A stretch of 64,000 nt of DNA from JANPBY01 sp031430645 (GTDB lineage Bacteria; Actinomycetota; Actinomycetes; DATJPE01): contig JANPBY010000004.1 in assembly GCA_031430645.1 (NCBI GenBank), positions 6,699-70,698 of the forward strand, in the 5' to 3' direction. Under the pieces are notes generated by a model. It ran no database searches. It was given only the letters and a program-made list of their open reading frames with translations, and was not told the DNA's origin. Shown here piece after piece: positions 26,266 through 35,964 of this stretch; within the stretch, counting starts at the first letter, position 1, and each line of letters starts with the position of its first letter. The translations under genes were made by a program, and so were the position numbers.

Positions 26266-28626
26266 TCACTGTCTTGCCATGGCGACCCGCCACCGGTCCT
26301 CGTCGGTGATCAGGTGGTCGTGGTCATCGTCTCCGATGTCTAGCTGAACCCACGCGATGGTCCCGGTGAACCTGCTGGACGTCGGCGTGTAGTCGTCGCT
26401 GACCGGCGATGCGGTGTCCTGACCGACATCACAGGTCTCATCGGCGGAGAAGATCATTGGGATGGTGGCGTTGAGCCGGCCGGTGTCCACCTCGTCACCG
26501 CCGTCGAACAGGCGTACGTCGCCGCCTTTGGCCAGTCCGCCGCCGTCGTAGGTGAACTCCATCCGCACCTGGAAGGTGCCCGTGGGAAGCGCCTGGTCGG
26601 CCGCGATCTTGATCCTGCTGATGCCTAGGAGGTTGTAGCAGTAGGTGAGCCGACCCTCGTGGAGATAGAGCGCCCACCCGGCGAAGGCACCCCCCTGGGC
26701 AACGATGACGCCGTTGCTCCCGCCTTCGTCGACGGTGATTTCGGCGGTGACGCTGTGCGACTTGTTCTTCAGGTTGAGGACAGTGTTCTCGGTCAGTCTC
26801 CCCATGCCGGCGAAGAGCTTCTGCGAGGTTCCCTTGATCAGCGAGGGCCGCCCGGCAAGCTCGGCGTTGAACCGTTCAACGGTCCGGTCGTCGAGGGGGA
26901 AGACGCCGAACTTGGTCGCCTCGAGCATGAACAGGCGCTGGAGCTCTCGCAGCTTGTCCGGCTGCTCATGGGAGAGGTCCCGCGCCTGGGTCCAGTCGGT
27001 GGTGCTGTCGTACAGCTCCCACACGTCGTCGTCGAAGGGCGTCACCGACGCCATCTCCCACGGCGTGCGGTGCTTGGTCACCGCGGACCAGCCGCGGTGA
27101 TAGATCCCGCGGTTGCCCATGATCTCGAAGTACTGGGTCTCGCGGCGCTCCACTGCGTGGGGGTCTTCGAAGCAGTAGCCCATGCTCACTCCATGCAGCG
27201 GCATCTGCTGCATGCCGTTCACGAAGGCCGGCGCCGGGATGCCCGCCACGTCCAAGACCGTCGCGGCCACGTCGATGACGTGATGGAACTGGTGGCGGAC
27301 CTGGTCCTGGGCCTGGATGCCGTTCGGCCACGACACGATCGTGCCGTTGCGGGTCCCGCCCCAGTGTGAGGCGACCTGCTTGGTCCACTGATAGGGCGTG
27401 CACATCGCGTGCGCCCAGCCCACGGCGTAGTGGTTGTAGGCGGCAGGGCTGCCGATGCTGTCAACGTGGGAGATGAGGAACTCAGGTGTCTCCAAGTGCG
27501 CCGCGCCGTTGAAGATGAACATCTCGTTGAAGCTGCCGTTGATCGAGCCCTCGGCGCTGGCGCCGTTGTCCCCGATGATGAAATAGATCAGGGTGTCGTC
27601 ATAGACCTCGAGGTCCTCGAGGGTGTCGAGGAGCCGGCCGATGTGGTGGTCGGTGTGCTCCAGAAAGCCGGCGTAGACCTCCATCTGTCGTTCCAGGACC
27701 GGCTTCAACTCCTCGGGCATGTCGTCGTAGGCCGGAATCTCCGCGTGCCGCGCGGTGAGCTCGGCGTCGGCCGGGATCACCCCCAGCTCCTTCTGCCGGG
27801 CAAACATCTCCTCGCGGAGCACGTCCCACCCGGCCGCGAACTTGCCGCGATGGTGGTCCGCCCACTCCTCTGGCACGTGGTGCGGAGCATGGGTCGCCCC
27901 GGGCGCGTAGTACATGAAGAACGGCTTGTCCGGCATCAAGGACTTCTGCTGCCGCACCCACCCGATGGCCTTGTCGGTCATGTCCTCGGTGAGGTGATAC
28001 CCCTGCTCCGGGGTCTTCGCCGGCTCTACCGCCGTCGTGCCCTCATACAGCGCCGGGTAGTACTGATTGGTCTCACCGCCGAGGAAGCCGTAGAAGTACT
28101 CAAAGCCGCTTCCGGTGGGCCACTGATCGAAGGGCCCCATCGGGCTGGTCTGCCACACGGGCACCTCATGGCACTTGCCGAACTGCGCGGTGCTGTACCC
28201 GTTGAGCAGCAGCGTCTGCGCCAGCGGAGCCGCGTTGTTGGGACGCAGCGAGCTGTACCCGGGGGCGGACGTGGCGATCTCGGTGATCGCACCCATCCCC
28301 ACCGCGTGATGGTTCCGCCCGGTCAACAGGGCCTGGCGAGTGGCCGCACACAACGCCGTCGTGTGAAACCGCGTGAACTTCAGTCCCCTCCCGGCCACGC
28401 GTTCGGCGTTGGGCGTCGGGCACGGCCCACCGAAAGCACTGGACGCACCGAAGCCGATGTCGTCCAGAAGGATGATCAAGACGTTCGGCGCACCCTCCGG
28501 CGGCCGCAGCGGTTCGATCGCCGGGAACGACGTCTCCGGATCCCGCGCGTCGTAGGTGGTCAAGCCACCCAGGGTGTTTTCGGGGATCGGGAGTACGGAC
28601 CGCTGGATCGGTGGCTTGGGCGTCAT
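26266..28626 (-). CDS. Arylsulfatase (type I, formylglycine-dependent)
   Basis: About 786 residues. Metal-binding N-terminus NVLIILLDDIGFG; the formylglycine motif is C-A-A-T-R (Cys about residue 93), a C-x-A-x-R form of the C-x-P/A-x-R signature; further metal ligands are in IIGDNGASAEGS. It hydrolyses sulfate esters to release sulfate. A C-terminal beta-rich extension of about 200 residues follows the catalytic domain. No signal peptide is seen, so it may be cytoplasmic. The maturation sulfatase-modifying factor is not in this window. The ATG at 28626 fits the family; upstream extension is unsupported. Confidence 0.93.
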   Translation of the reverse strand: MTPKPPIQRSVLPIPENTLGGLTTYDARDPETSFPAIEPLRPPEGAPNVLIILLDDIGFGASSAFGGPCPTPNAERVAGRGLKFTRFHTTALCAATRQALLTGRNHHAVGMGAITEIATSAPGYSSLRPNNAAPLAQTLLLNGYSTAQFGKCHEVPVWQTSPMGPFDQWPTGSGFEYFYGFLGGETNQYYPALYEGTTAVEPAKTPEQGYHLTEDMTDKAIGWVRQQKSLMPDKPFFMYYAPGATHAPHHVPEEWADHHRGKFAAGWDVLREEMFARQKELGVIPADAELTARHAEIPAYDDMPEELKPVLERQMEVYAGFLEHTDHHIGRLLDTLEDLEVYDDTLIYFIIGDNGASAEGSINGSFNEMFIFNGAAHLETPEFLISHVDSIGSPAAYNHYAVGWAHAMCTPYQWTKQVASHWGGTRNGTIVSWPNGIQAQDQVRHQFHHVIDVAATVLDVAGIPAPAFVNGMQQMPLHGVSMGYCFEDPHAVERRETQYFEIMGNRGIYHRGWSAVTKHRTPWEMASVTPFDDDVWELYDSTTDWTQARDLSHEQPDKLRELQRLFMLEATKFGVFPLDDRTVERFNAELAGRPSLIKGTSQKLFAGMGRLTENTVLNLKNKSHSVTAEITVDEGGSNGVIVAQGGAFAGWALYLHEGRLTYCYNLLGISRIKIAADQALPTGTFQVRMEFTYDGGGLAKGGDVRLFDGGDEVDTGRLNATIPMIFSADETCDVGQDTASPVSDDYTPTSSRFTGTIAWVQLDIGDDDHDHLITDEDRWRVAMARQ

Positions 28627-28787
28627 GGCCCAAGTCTGTCTGATTCGAACGGGCGCAGCGAGCCGACCCTGCCGCCTGGTTTCCCAGTCGTCAGGAGCCC
28701 GGGGATGGACGGCCCAGATCGACCGGCAGTTCCCTGATTCCATGCTGCTACGCAGCGAGAACTTCCAATCAACGGGCGCTTCGAAGG

Positions 28788-28961
28788 GTGACCGACATCG
28801 CGCCGGACATGAACTCGCGGGAGTTCGAGCGAGTCGTGCGCGACTGCCTCGACCGGAGGTTGTTCAGCGTTGGCGAAGCCTCAGCCCGAATCGCCGAGCC
28901 CGACATGCTGACCCGACCCGGCGCCCACCTGCTGCGCCAGTTGCTGCCCACCCAGGAGTGA
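28788..28961 (+). CDS. Small hypothetical protein, possible gene fragment
   Basis: A 57-residue frame from a GTG at 28788, beginning with TDIAPDMNSREFERVV and ending LRQLLPTQE. GAAGG sits immediately before the GTG. Composition is protein-like (amphipathic helix, charged), but I recognise no family. It lies between the arylsulfatase start and the aminotransferase stop and may be the tail of a lost gene. Confidence 0.3.
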   Translation: MTDIAPDMNSREFERVVRDCLDRRLFSVGEASARIAEPDMLTRPGAHLLRQLLPTQE

Positions 28962-28974
28962 CCTGACGGTTGAG

Positions 28975-30405
28975 CTAGCCGCGCAGGGCCTCGGCAAGCT
29001 CACGGAAGTCGCCTACGAGGAGGTCCATGTCCTCACGCGTGTGTGCCAGGGACACCAGCCACTGCTCGTCGAGCCCGGGCGGGGTGAGAATGCCGCGGTT
29101 GACGCCCCACAGCCAGCTGAGCTCCGCGGCGCCGAAGTCGGTCCGCTTGTAGTCGCGGTAGTTGCGCACCGGGGTGGACGACCAGGTGACGGCGCCCTTG
29201 ACTCCGAAGCCGACCGTGTGGGCGGGCAGGTCATGCTCACCGATGATCGCGTTCATCGCCTCGAGCGCATCCACGTTGAGCTTCTCCGAAGCAGCCAACG
29301 CCTCCACCGTGGCGATCTCGTCGATAGCCATGGCGGCGGCCACGACGAGCGGGTTGCCGTTGTAGGTACCGAAGTGCGGCATCCGACCATCGGTCAGGCA
29401 GGCCATGACCTCGTTCCGTCCACCGAAGGCTGCCAGCGGAAGGCCACCGCCGATGCTCTTGGCGAGGCAGACCAGATCGGGAGTGACGCCCAGCCGCTGC
29501 GAGGCCCCGGCATAGCCGGCCGTGAGACCAGTCTTGACCTCGTCAAAGACCAGAAGTGCGCCGTTGGCGTCGCACATCGCACGGACGCTGGTGAGGTAGC
29601 CCTCGTCGGGCACCACGATCCCGATGTTCTCAAGCACCGGCTCCATGAAGACGCAAGCAACCTCCGGGCCGTGCTCGGCGAAGAGCTGCTCCAAGCGCGC
29701 GAGGTCGTTGTAGGGGACGACGTGGACCGTGCCGGCCTCAACCTCGAACGGAGTCACCGGAGTCGGGGCGTGCTCCGGCCCGGCGTCGGCTACGTCCGGC
29801 TTCACCGAGACCTGAAGCGCGTCATAGCCCCCGTGATAGCCGCCCTCGATCTTGATGATCGCCTTCCGGCCGGTAAAAGCCCGAGCGGTGCGCAGCGCGT
29901 ACATCGTGGATTCGGTGCCGGAGTTGGTGAAGCGCAACTGGTCTAGACCGAAACGCCGCTGAAAGCGTTCAGCTGCTTCGGTCGCCGACGGGGACGGGGT
30001 GACGAACAAAGTGCCGGTCTCCAGGGCCTTGGCGACAGCCGCGACGACCGTGGGGTTGAGGTGGCCGACCAGCATCGCGCCGAAACCCATCGAGAGGTCG
30101 AGCAACGGTCGGCCGTCGACGTCGGTGAGCCACGCGCCCTTGGCGCTGGCGATCGCCACGGGGTACGGGTCCCAGTGCTGGAACGACGACGGCACGCCGA
30201 GCGGCAGCGATCCGAGCGCGCGGGCGTGATGCGCCGCGGAGCCCGGGGTCTGCGCCTCAAAGCGCACCCACTCGGCCGCGAGCAGCGATGCCACGCGCAT
30301 GCGGTCGAGTGGGGCAGTGCCCTCGGGAATGACCCGGTAAGTTGCCGGGTCGTGCGCCGGCCAGGTCACTGGCGTCGGGACAATTGTCGTGGTCTCGGCA
30401 GTCAT
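28975..30405 (-). CDS. PLP-dependent class III aminotransferase (glutamate-1-semialdehyde aminomutase-like)
   Basis: 476 residues. Strong class III features: GTESTMYALRTARAFTGRK, the YHGGYD segment, LLVFDEVKTG, and the PLP-lysine motif CLAKSIGGGLPLAAFGG. It resembles HemL, but the loop reads DEVKTG rather than DEVMTG, and an N-terminal extension of roughly 60 residues is present, so it is more likely an aspartate-aminotransferase-family enzyme or amino-acid mutase than the tetrapyrrole HemL. No haem genes are adjacent. Confidence 0.85.
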   Translation of the reverse strand: MTAETTTIVPTPVTWPAHDPATYRVIPEGTAPLDRMRVASLLAAEWVRFEAQTPGSAAHHARALGSLPLGVPSSFQHWDPYPVAIASAKGAWLTDVDGRPLLDLSMGFGAMLVGHLNPTVVAAVAKALETGTLFVTPSPSATEAAERFQRRFGLDQLRFTNSGTESTMYALRTARAFTGRKAIIKIEGGYHGGYDALQVSVKPDVADAGPEHAPTPVTPFEVEAGTVHVVPYNDLARLEQLFAEHGPEVACVFMEPVLENIGIVVPDEGYLTSVRAMCDANGALLVFDEVKTGLTAGYAGASQRLGVTPDLVCLAKSIGGGLPLAAFGGRNEVMACLTDGRMPHFGTYNGNPLVVAAAMAIDEIATVEALAASEKLNVDALEAMNAIIGEHDLPAHTVGFGVKGAVTWSSTPVRNYRDYKRTDFGAAELSWLWGVNRGILTPPGLDEQWLVSLAHTREDMDLLVGDFRELAEALRG

Positions 30406-30496
30406 CTGGGAACTGTATCGGCGCCATCACACCCGGACCAGGGGGTCGAGCCTCAATAGTGGCGAGAGCCTGCTCGATCGTGGAAGCCAGGTGAGC

Positions 30497-31036
30497 TCAG
30501 ATCGAGCCTCCGGCGGCCGAAGGGGCCGTCGGGTCTGTGGACTCGGTGGTGCCCTCGCGCGCCAGGTAGTCCTCGAGCAGCATCAAGTTGTCACCCACGC
30601 GCTTGGCCACCTGGAGCAGGGTGGACATCGAGGCGACCTCCTCGACCTGCTCCTTGAGGAACCAGTGCGTGAACTGCTCACCGAGGTAGTCGCCGTCATC
30701 CCGAGCCGCAGCAATGATCTGCTCAAAGTCTGTGGTCACCCGCTTCTCCTGCTCCAGCGCGAGCTCCACGAGCTCGACCACCGAGCCAAGATCGTTGCGT
30801 ACGTCGGGCACCGAAGGGATCGAGACCGGAACATCGCGGTCCATGAGGTACCGCACGAGCATCATCGCGTGGTTGCGCTCCTCGACAGCCTGTCGGTAGA
30901 AGTGCAGCGCCAGTTGCGGAAGAGCCTGCTGATCGAGCCAAACGGCGAAGGCCACGTACTGTTGTGAGGCGAGGAACTCGTTGCCGATCTGCTGCTGCAT
31001 CAGGGCGTTGGTGCGGGTGAGAGAGGCGTCGGTCAT
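30497..31036 (-). CDS. Ferritin (non-haem)
   Basis: 179 residues, four-helix bundle. Ferroxidase-type residues are in NEFLASQQY (Glu), VEERNHAMM (Glu and His) and FLKEQVEEV (Glu), as in bacterial FtnA/BfrB. It stores iron as a mineral core in a 24-mer. The last 15 residues are a Ser/Thr/Gly tail. A monocistronic gene by spacing (91 nt from the aminotransferase, 77 nt from the MFS gene). Confidence 0.94.
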   Translation of the reverse strand: MTDASLTRTNALMQQQIGNEFLASQQYVAFAVWLDQQALPQLALHFYRQAVEERNHAMMLVRYLMDRDVPVSIPSVPDVRNDLGSVVELVELALEQEKRVTTDFEQIIAAARDDGDYLGEQFTHWFLKEQVEEVASMSTLLQVAKRVGDNLMLLEDYLAREGTTESTDPTAPSAAGGSI

Positions 31037-31113
31037 TGCTCCACGGTAGGCGGTCGGCCGTCCGGCCGCGCGCGGGCCACCCCCTCACTGCTCGCTCCGA
31101 GGCAGCCGCGTCC

Positions 31114-32724
31114 TCAGGTCACTGCGACTGCATCAGTGGGACGGCGAGCTGGGGTCGGCTTCTCGTGGGGCAGATCTCGGGTGAAGGCCAGCGAGAGTAG
31201 GGCGAGGAACGCGGCCGCGAGAAATCCGACCTTGAGTGCCTGCAGTTGCGCTTGCGCGTAGTCATCGACCAGGGCCGCAGTTGTCGCCTCGTCCAAGCCG
31301 GCGTCTTGTGCTGCGGCCTCGATCTCCGAGGTGGCAACAAAATCGATCCCGGAGCCGACCGCAACGCCCACTTGGGTGGAGACCTCGGCACTGATGCGCT
31401 CATCTGCTTGGACGTTGGAGATGAACGCGCTGGTGAGTCCGGCCAGGACGATCGCGCCGATGAGCGCGACCCCGAGCGCGGAGCCGAGCTGCTGGCCGGT
31501 GTATTGCAACCCGCCAGCCTCCCCTCGACCCGAAGCGTCCACCGAGGACTGCACGACGTTGCCCAGCTGCGAAGCAAGCAGTCCCATGCCGACACCAAGC
31601 AGAGCCATCGACCAGGCGAAGGCGGCGTCGGCCAGGTCGGGTTGGACGGTCCAGAGCAGCGCCAGCACCGCCACGACGACGGTCGCCAGGCCCGAACGGA
31701 CAATCCCTCGCACCGAGAACTTGGACGACAGGCGTGAGCCCAGGGCCGAGGCTATGAACATCGTGATCGAGACGGGCAGCATCTTGATCCCGGTCTCCAG
31801 CGCATCGAGTCCGAGGACGAGCTGCAGGTACAGCGGCACGACGAAAAAGACACCCATCAGGATCAGGTTCTGGCTGAACAGTCCGATCACGCCGGCGCGC
31901 AACGGCGGCACCTTGAGCAGGTCCAGATGCACCAAAGGATCGGTGCCGGATGCCTCGCGATGACGCTGCCAGACTACGAACCCCCAGATCAGGGCACCGC
32001 CCAAGGCGATGACAAACAAGGTGAGTGAGAAGCCAAACGGCTCCACCGGTGAGTCCTTCGGCTGAATCCAGCCCCACGTGCTGGATTGAAGCGTGCCCAG
32101 CACGATCATCCCCAGACCGGTGGCGGACAACGCGGTTCCGACCACGTCGAGGCGAGGCGGGGGTCCTGTGCGCTCCGCGTCAGCCACAAGGCGACTCATC
32201 ACCAAGATGAACACGACGAGCACGACCTCGCCGGCGAAGATGACCCGCCAAGACAGCTCCGTCGTGGCCCAGCCCCCGAGAATCGGGCCGATGGCGATCC
32301 CGGCGCCGGCAACGCCGCCGATCACCGCGTACGCCACTTTGCGTTGTTGCCCCTCGTAGTTCCCAGCGATGAGCGCCGCCATGGCCGGGAGAACCAACGC
32401 CGCACCGAGTCCCTCAAGGATCGACCACCCCAAGGTCAGGATCTCGATGGTCGGAGCAACGGCGGTCAGTGCGGAGCCGCAGCCATAGATGACCAGTCCG
32501 ATAACGAACGCACGTCGGCGGCCGATGATGTCGCCGATCTTCGCGCCCGTCAGCATGAACATCGCCATCACCAGGCAATACAGGGTGATCACGGCCTGAA
32601 TCGTGGTGACCGTCGTGTCGAAGTCGTCGACCAGGGTGCTGATGGAGACGTTCATCACCGACTGGTCCAGGACCATCACGAACTGGGCTGTTGCGAGTGC
32701 AACCAGCGGCCACCAACGCTTCAC
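31114..32724 (-). CDS. MFS drug transporter, 14-span DHA2 family
   Basis: 536 residues with 14 predicted membrane spans. Motif A-like GAKIGDIIGRRRAF after span 2 and the span-5 motif C region (VAGAGIAIGPILGGW) are typical of EmrB/QacA-type exporters. It probably exports hydrophobic cations or drugs by proton antiport. It lies 30 nt downstream of the MMPL gene and is likely co-transcribed with it, giving a two-pump export unit. Confidence 0.93.
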   Translation of the reverse strand: MKRWWPLVALATAQFVMVLDQSVMNVSISTLVDDFDTTVTTIQAVITLYCLVMAMFMLTGAKIGDIIGRRRAFVIGLVIYGCGSALTAVAPTIEILTLGWSILEGLGAALVLPAMAALIAGNYEGQQRKVAYAVIGGVAGAGIAIGPILGGWATTELSWRVIFAGEVVLVVFILVMSRLVADAERTGPPPRLDVVGTALSATGLGMIVLGTLQSSTWGWIQPKDSPVEPFGFSLTLFVIALGGALIWGFVVWQRHREASGTDPLVHLDLLKVPPLRAGVIGLFSQNLILMGVFFVVPLYLQLVLGLDALETGIKMLPVSITMFIASALGSRLSSKFSVRGIVRSGLATVVVAVLALLWTVQPDLADAAFAWSMALLGVGMGLLASQLGNVVQSSVDASGRGEAGGLQYTGQQLGSALGVALIGAIVLAGLTSAFISNVQADERISAEVSTQVGVAVGSGIDFVATSEIEAAAQDAGLDEATTAALVDDYAQAQLQALKVGFLAAAFLALLSLAFTRDLPHEKPTPARRPTDAVAVT

Positions 32725-32754
32725 GAGTCTTCTCCGATCTCTCGACGAGCTGGA

Positions 32755-34923
32755 CTAGGCAACGGGCTGCGGCTCGTCGACAACGACGTCGGATTCGACC
32801 ACCGCCGCGTGCGGTTCGACGCGAAGCACGGTCGCTGCCCACGGCGGCAGCCACCAGTTCCACCGGGCGAACAACGAAACCAGAGCCGGCACGAGCAAGG
32901 CGCGCACGATGGTGGCGTCGAGCAAGATTCCGATGCCCAGGGCCGTCGCAAACACCTTGATGTCAGTCCCGGGTGAGGCTGCCAGCGCGATGAAGGCCAT
33001 GAACAGGATGAGTGCAGCGCACGTCACCAGCCGCCCCGTTCGACCGATCCCGACAATCACCGCAGTGTCGGTTTTGCCGCTGCTGTCGTACTCCTCCCTC
33101 ATGCGCGAGAGGATGAAGACCTCATAGTCCATCGACAACCCGAAAAGGAAGGCGAAGATCAGTACGGGGAGCCAGAAGGTCACCGAACCCGTGGCCGAGA
33201 TCCCGAAGATGAGTTCCGACCCGTTGCCTTCCTGCCAGAACCAGACCGTCGCGCCGAACGTGGCAGCGACCGACAGGATGTTGAGCACCACGGCCTTGAA
33301 GGCGAGAAGGATGGAGCGGAAAGCCCGGGCCAGGAGCACGAAGGTCACCAGCGACACAAGCGCGAGCACAAAGGGGAAGTTCCCGTACACAGCGTTGATG
33401 TAGTCGAGCACGACGGCGCCCGCCCCGGATACTCCGACGAAGCCAGGCACCGACGAGACCGCATCCGTGAGCCGGTTCACGACCTGAGCGTTTTCGCTGT
33501 CGACGGTCTCATCGGTCGGGATGACTCCGATGAGTGCGCTTTCCTCATGACGCCACTGCGGGTTGTCGGGTGCAAACGCGGCACTCACGCCCTCCACGCC
33601 TATGGACTTAGTGACCACCTCATCGGCGCTCGTAGCAACGTCGCCACCGGCAACCAGAACATCGAGCGGAGAGACCACGCCGCCAGGAACTCCGCCTGCG
33701 GTCAGAGTTTGCAGCGCCTCGTAGGCCGGTCCCGCACTAGCCAAGGAGTCGGTCTGCGCCTGCCCGATCCGAATGCCGAACACGGGCGCGATCAACAGCC
33801 CGAGCATCAGGAGGGCAACGCCGGCAGCGATCCATCGTCGACGCACGATCAGCCTCGCCCAAGCCGTCCAGGCTCCTGAGGCCTTGTCCTCGTGACGAAT
33901 CTTCGGCCAGTCGACGCGTGGCCCAATCCCGCCGAGCAACGCGGGAAGGAGAGTCAGGACGACGACCGTGCTGACCAACGGGATCAGCATGCCGCCCAAG
34001 CCCATGCTGCGCAGAAACGGCACGGGGATGACGAGCAGTGCGGCCAGGCTGATGGCCACGGTGCCCGCACTCGAGATGACGGCCCGACCTGCCGTCTGCA
34101 TCGCGACAGTCACAGCCTCCTCATTTGGGACGCCATGGTCGCGCTCTTCACGCCAGCGCGTGACGAGCACCAGGGAGTAGTCGATTGCGACACCGAGGCC
34201 GACCAGCGCGATCAGGAACTGCACGATGAAACTCATGTCAGTCACATAAGTCAGCAGCAGTACGAGGATGAACGTCGTGAGGATTGCAACTGCCGCGATA
34301 AGCAACGGCACGAGCGCCAAGAACGACGCAAAGACGAAGAGCAGAACAGCGAGCGCACCCAGGGCACCCAGCATCGTCTCGAAGAGAACGCTCGGTGAAC
34401 TCTCTTCTCCGCCGCCTTCGCCTTGGGCTAGCAGGTTGTAGCCGGTCAGCTCCCAGTCCAAGCCCGTGGTGGCATTGGCACGATCGAGGATCGGCTGAAC
34501 GGCCTTGTCCGGCTGAGGTTCGGTGAAGCTCAGAGGCGGCGGGAAGTAGGCCAGGGCGTAGGTCGTACGACCATCCGTGGTGAGAAAGACGTCGTCCTGT
34601 GTCACCGAAAAGTCAGCCAGCCGCACGCCAGGAATCGCAGCGATCTCTGCGAAGACGGCATCGATGGCCGCCTGCTGCTCCTTCACCGTGGTGTCCGCAG
34701 GAACAGTGACCACGGGGATGTAGGGCTGGAAGCTGGCGTCCGTGCCGTACTCGGCGAGGATTTGCTGTGAGGCCTCGTAGCCCGGCTGGCCGGGGAGTGA
34801 GAAGTCAGTCGTCAGCCGCTCAGTGGCAGGGCCTGCCGAGAAGACTCCGATGACAAAGATGACGAACCAGCTGACCATCACCCAACGGCGATGGTGCAGA
34901 ACGAACGACGCGAGTGCGGTCAC
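32755..34923 (-). CDS. MMPL/RND-family transporter
   Basis: About 722 residues with a two-fold repeat: an N-terminal span, a large extracytoplasmic domain, a block of five to six spans, and the same again. MMPL signatures include GLGVAIDYSLVLVTRWREER and the second-half FLFGLSMDYEVFILSRMREEY. Relatives export lipids, siderophores or other hydrophobic compounds using the proton gradient. The GTG at 34923 is preceded by AAGGAG; an ATG at 34962 is possible. It heads the pair with the MFS exporter and follows the ole cluster by 73 nt. Confidence 0.92.
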   Translation of the reverse strand: MTALASFVLHHRRWVMVSWFVIFVIGVFSAGPATERLTTDFSLPGQPGYEASQQILAEYGTDASFQPYIPVVTVPADTTVKEQQAAIDAVFAEIAAIPGVRLADFSVTQDDVFLTTDGRTTYALAYFPPPLSFTEPQPDKAVQPILDRANATTGLDWELTGYNLLAQGEGGGEESSPSVLFETMLGALGALAVLLFVFASFLALVPLLIAAVAILTTFILVLLLTYVTDMSFIVQFLIALVGLGVAIDYSLVLVTRWREERDHGVPNEEAVTVAMQTAGRAVISSAGTVAISLAALLVIPVPFLRSMGLGGMLIPLVSTVVVLTLLPALLGGIGPRVDWPKIRHEDKASGAWTAWARLIVRRRWIAAGVALLMLGLLIAPVFGIRIGQAQTDSLASAGPAYEALQTLTAGGVPGGVVSPLDVLVAGGDVATSADEVVTKSIGVEGVSAAFAPDNPQWRHEESALIGVIPTDETVDSENAQVVNRLTDAVSSVPGFVGVSGAGAVVLDYINAVYGNFPFVLALVSLVTFVLLARAFRSILLAFKAVVLNILSVAATFGATVWFWQEGNGSELIFGISATGSVTFWLPVLIFAFLFGLSMDYEVFILSRMREEYDSSGKTDTAVIVGIGRTGRLVTCAALILFMAFIALAASPGTDIKVFATALGIGILLDATIVRALLVPALVSLFARWNWWLPPWAATVLRVEPHAAVVESDVVVDEPQPVA

Positions 34924-34996
34924 CTTGCTCCTTGAGGTACGGCAGCGGGAGTCCTCTTTCAAACCTAGCGAACGGCAAGTCGCCTAAGACGCCGGG

Positions 34997-35962
34997 TTAG
35001 GTCCGGTAGCTCACGGCGAGGCGGGCGAACCCTTCATCGAGGGAGACGCGTGGCGACCACCGCAACGCCTCACGGGTCTCGCGTTGGTCGAACCAGTGGG
35101 CGGTCGCGAGCTGTTCGGCGAGGAAACGCGTGATGGGCGGATCGTCCTCGCGCCCCCGGCGCTCCCACACGCTGTCCACGGCGGCGCCGGCCGCCCAGGC
35201 CACCCGGAAGGGCACTCGCAGGCGCGGACCGGGAACTCCTACGGCGGCACAGATCGACGTGAGGATCTCGGCCACCGGTCGCGGCTCCCCGTTGGAGACG
35301 ACGTACGGCTGCCCGCCAGCAGTGTCAGCGTGGTCAAGCGCGGCGACGAGGGCGTCAGCGGCGTTGTCGACGTAGGTCGTATCGATGAGAGCACTCCCCC
35401 GGCCGATCAACGCCAGCCGACCCGAGCGCCCCCGCTCCACGATGCGCGCCACCAACTGGGTGTCGCCCGGACCCCACACCAGATGGGGACGCACGGCGAT
35501 GACAGAGAAGCCGGGACCGTGCTCGGCCAGGGCCAGTTGCTCCGCAAGAGCCTTGCTCCGACTGTAGGAACCTCGGGCGGAGTCTGGGTCAGCCGGCCCA
35601 GCACCCGCTGCCACCAAGGAGCTCCCGGCGTAGGCGACCGAGGGCGACGACACCTGGACAAAGCGGGTCACGCCCGCCTGGCGTGCAGCAGCGACCAGAC
35701 TCGCGGTGCCCTCGACGTTGGTGGCGAGGTAGTCCTTCCATACCCCCACGACGTTGACCTTCGCGGCGAGGTGGACGACTGCGTCCATCCCTTCGACGGC
35801 TGCACACACGGCTTCGGGGTCTTCGATATCGCCGAGCCGCTCGGTCAGACCGAGGGAACTGGGTCGGCGCTGCATGACGACGACCTCGTCACCGCGTTCG
35901 GCCAGCGCGCGGGCCACGGAGCCGCCGAGCATCCCCGACGCGCCCGTGACCAGGACCCGCAT
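34997..35962 (-). CDS. oleD: OleD-type NAD(P)-dependent 2-alkyl-3-ketoalkanoate reductase
   Basis: 321 residues. Rossmann motif VTGASGMLGGSVARAL at the N-terminus and the SDR catalytic pair in YSRSKALAEQ (Tyr, Lys) mark the extended-SDR 3-beta-HSD-like family to which OleD belongs. It is assigned as OleD because it is the third gene of an oleA-oleBC-oleD set; it reduces the beta-keto acid made by OleA. ATG at 35962 lies 2 nt after the oleBC stop. Confidence 0.88.
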   Translation of the reverse strand: MRVLVTGASGMLGGSVARALAERGDEVVVMQRRPSSLGLTERLGDIEDPEAVCAAVEGMDAVVHLAAKVNVVGVWKDYLATNVEGTASLVAAARQAGVTRFVQVSSPSVAYAGSSLVAAGAGPADPDSARGSYSRSKALAEQLALAEHGPGFSVIAVRPHLVWGPGDTQLVARIVERGRSGRLALIGRGSALIDTTYVDNAADALVAALDHADTAGGQPYVVSNGEPRPVAEILTSICAAVGVPGPRLRVPFRVAWAAGAAVDSVWERRGREDDPPITRFLAEQLATAHWFDQRETREALRWSPRVSLDEGFARLAVSYRT

Positions 35963-35964
35963 GA

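Noticed and set aside
28975..30405. True HemL (glutamate-1-semialdehyde aminomutase)
   Set aside because: Loop is DEVKTG rather than DEVMTG, there is a long N-terminal extension, and no tetrapyrrole genes are adjacent.
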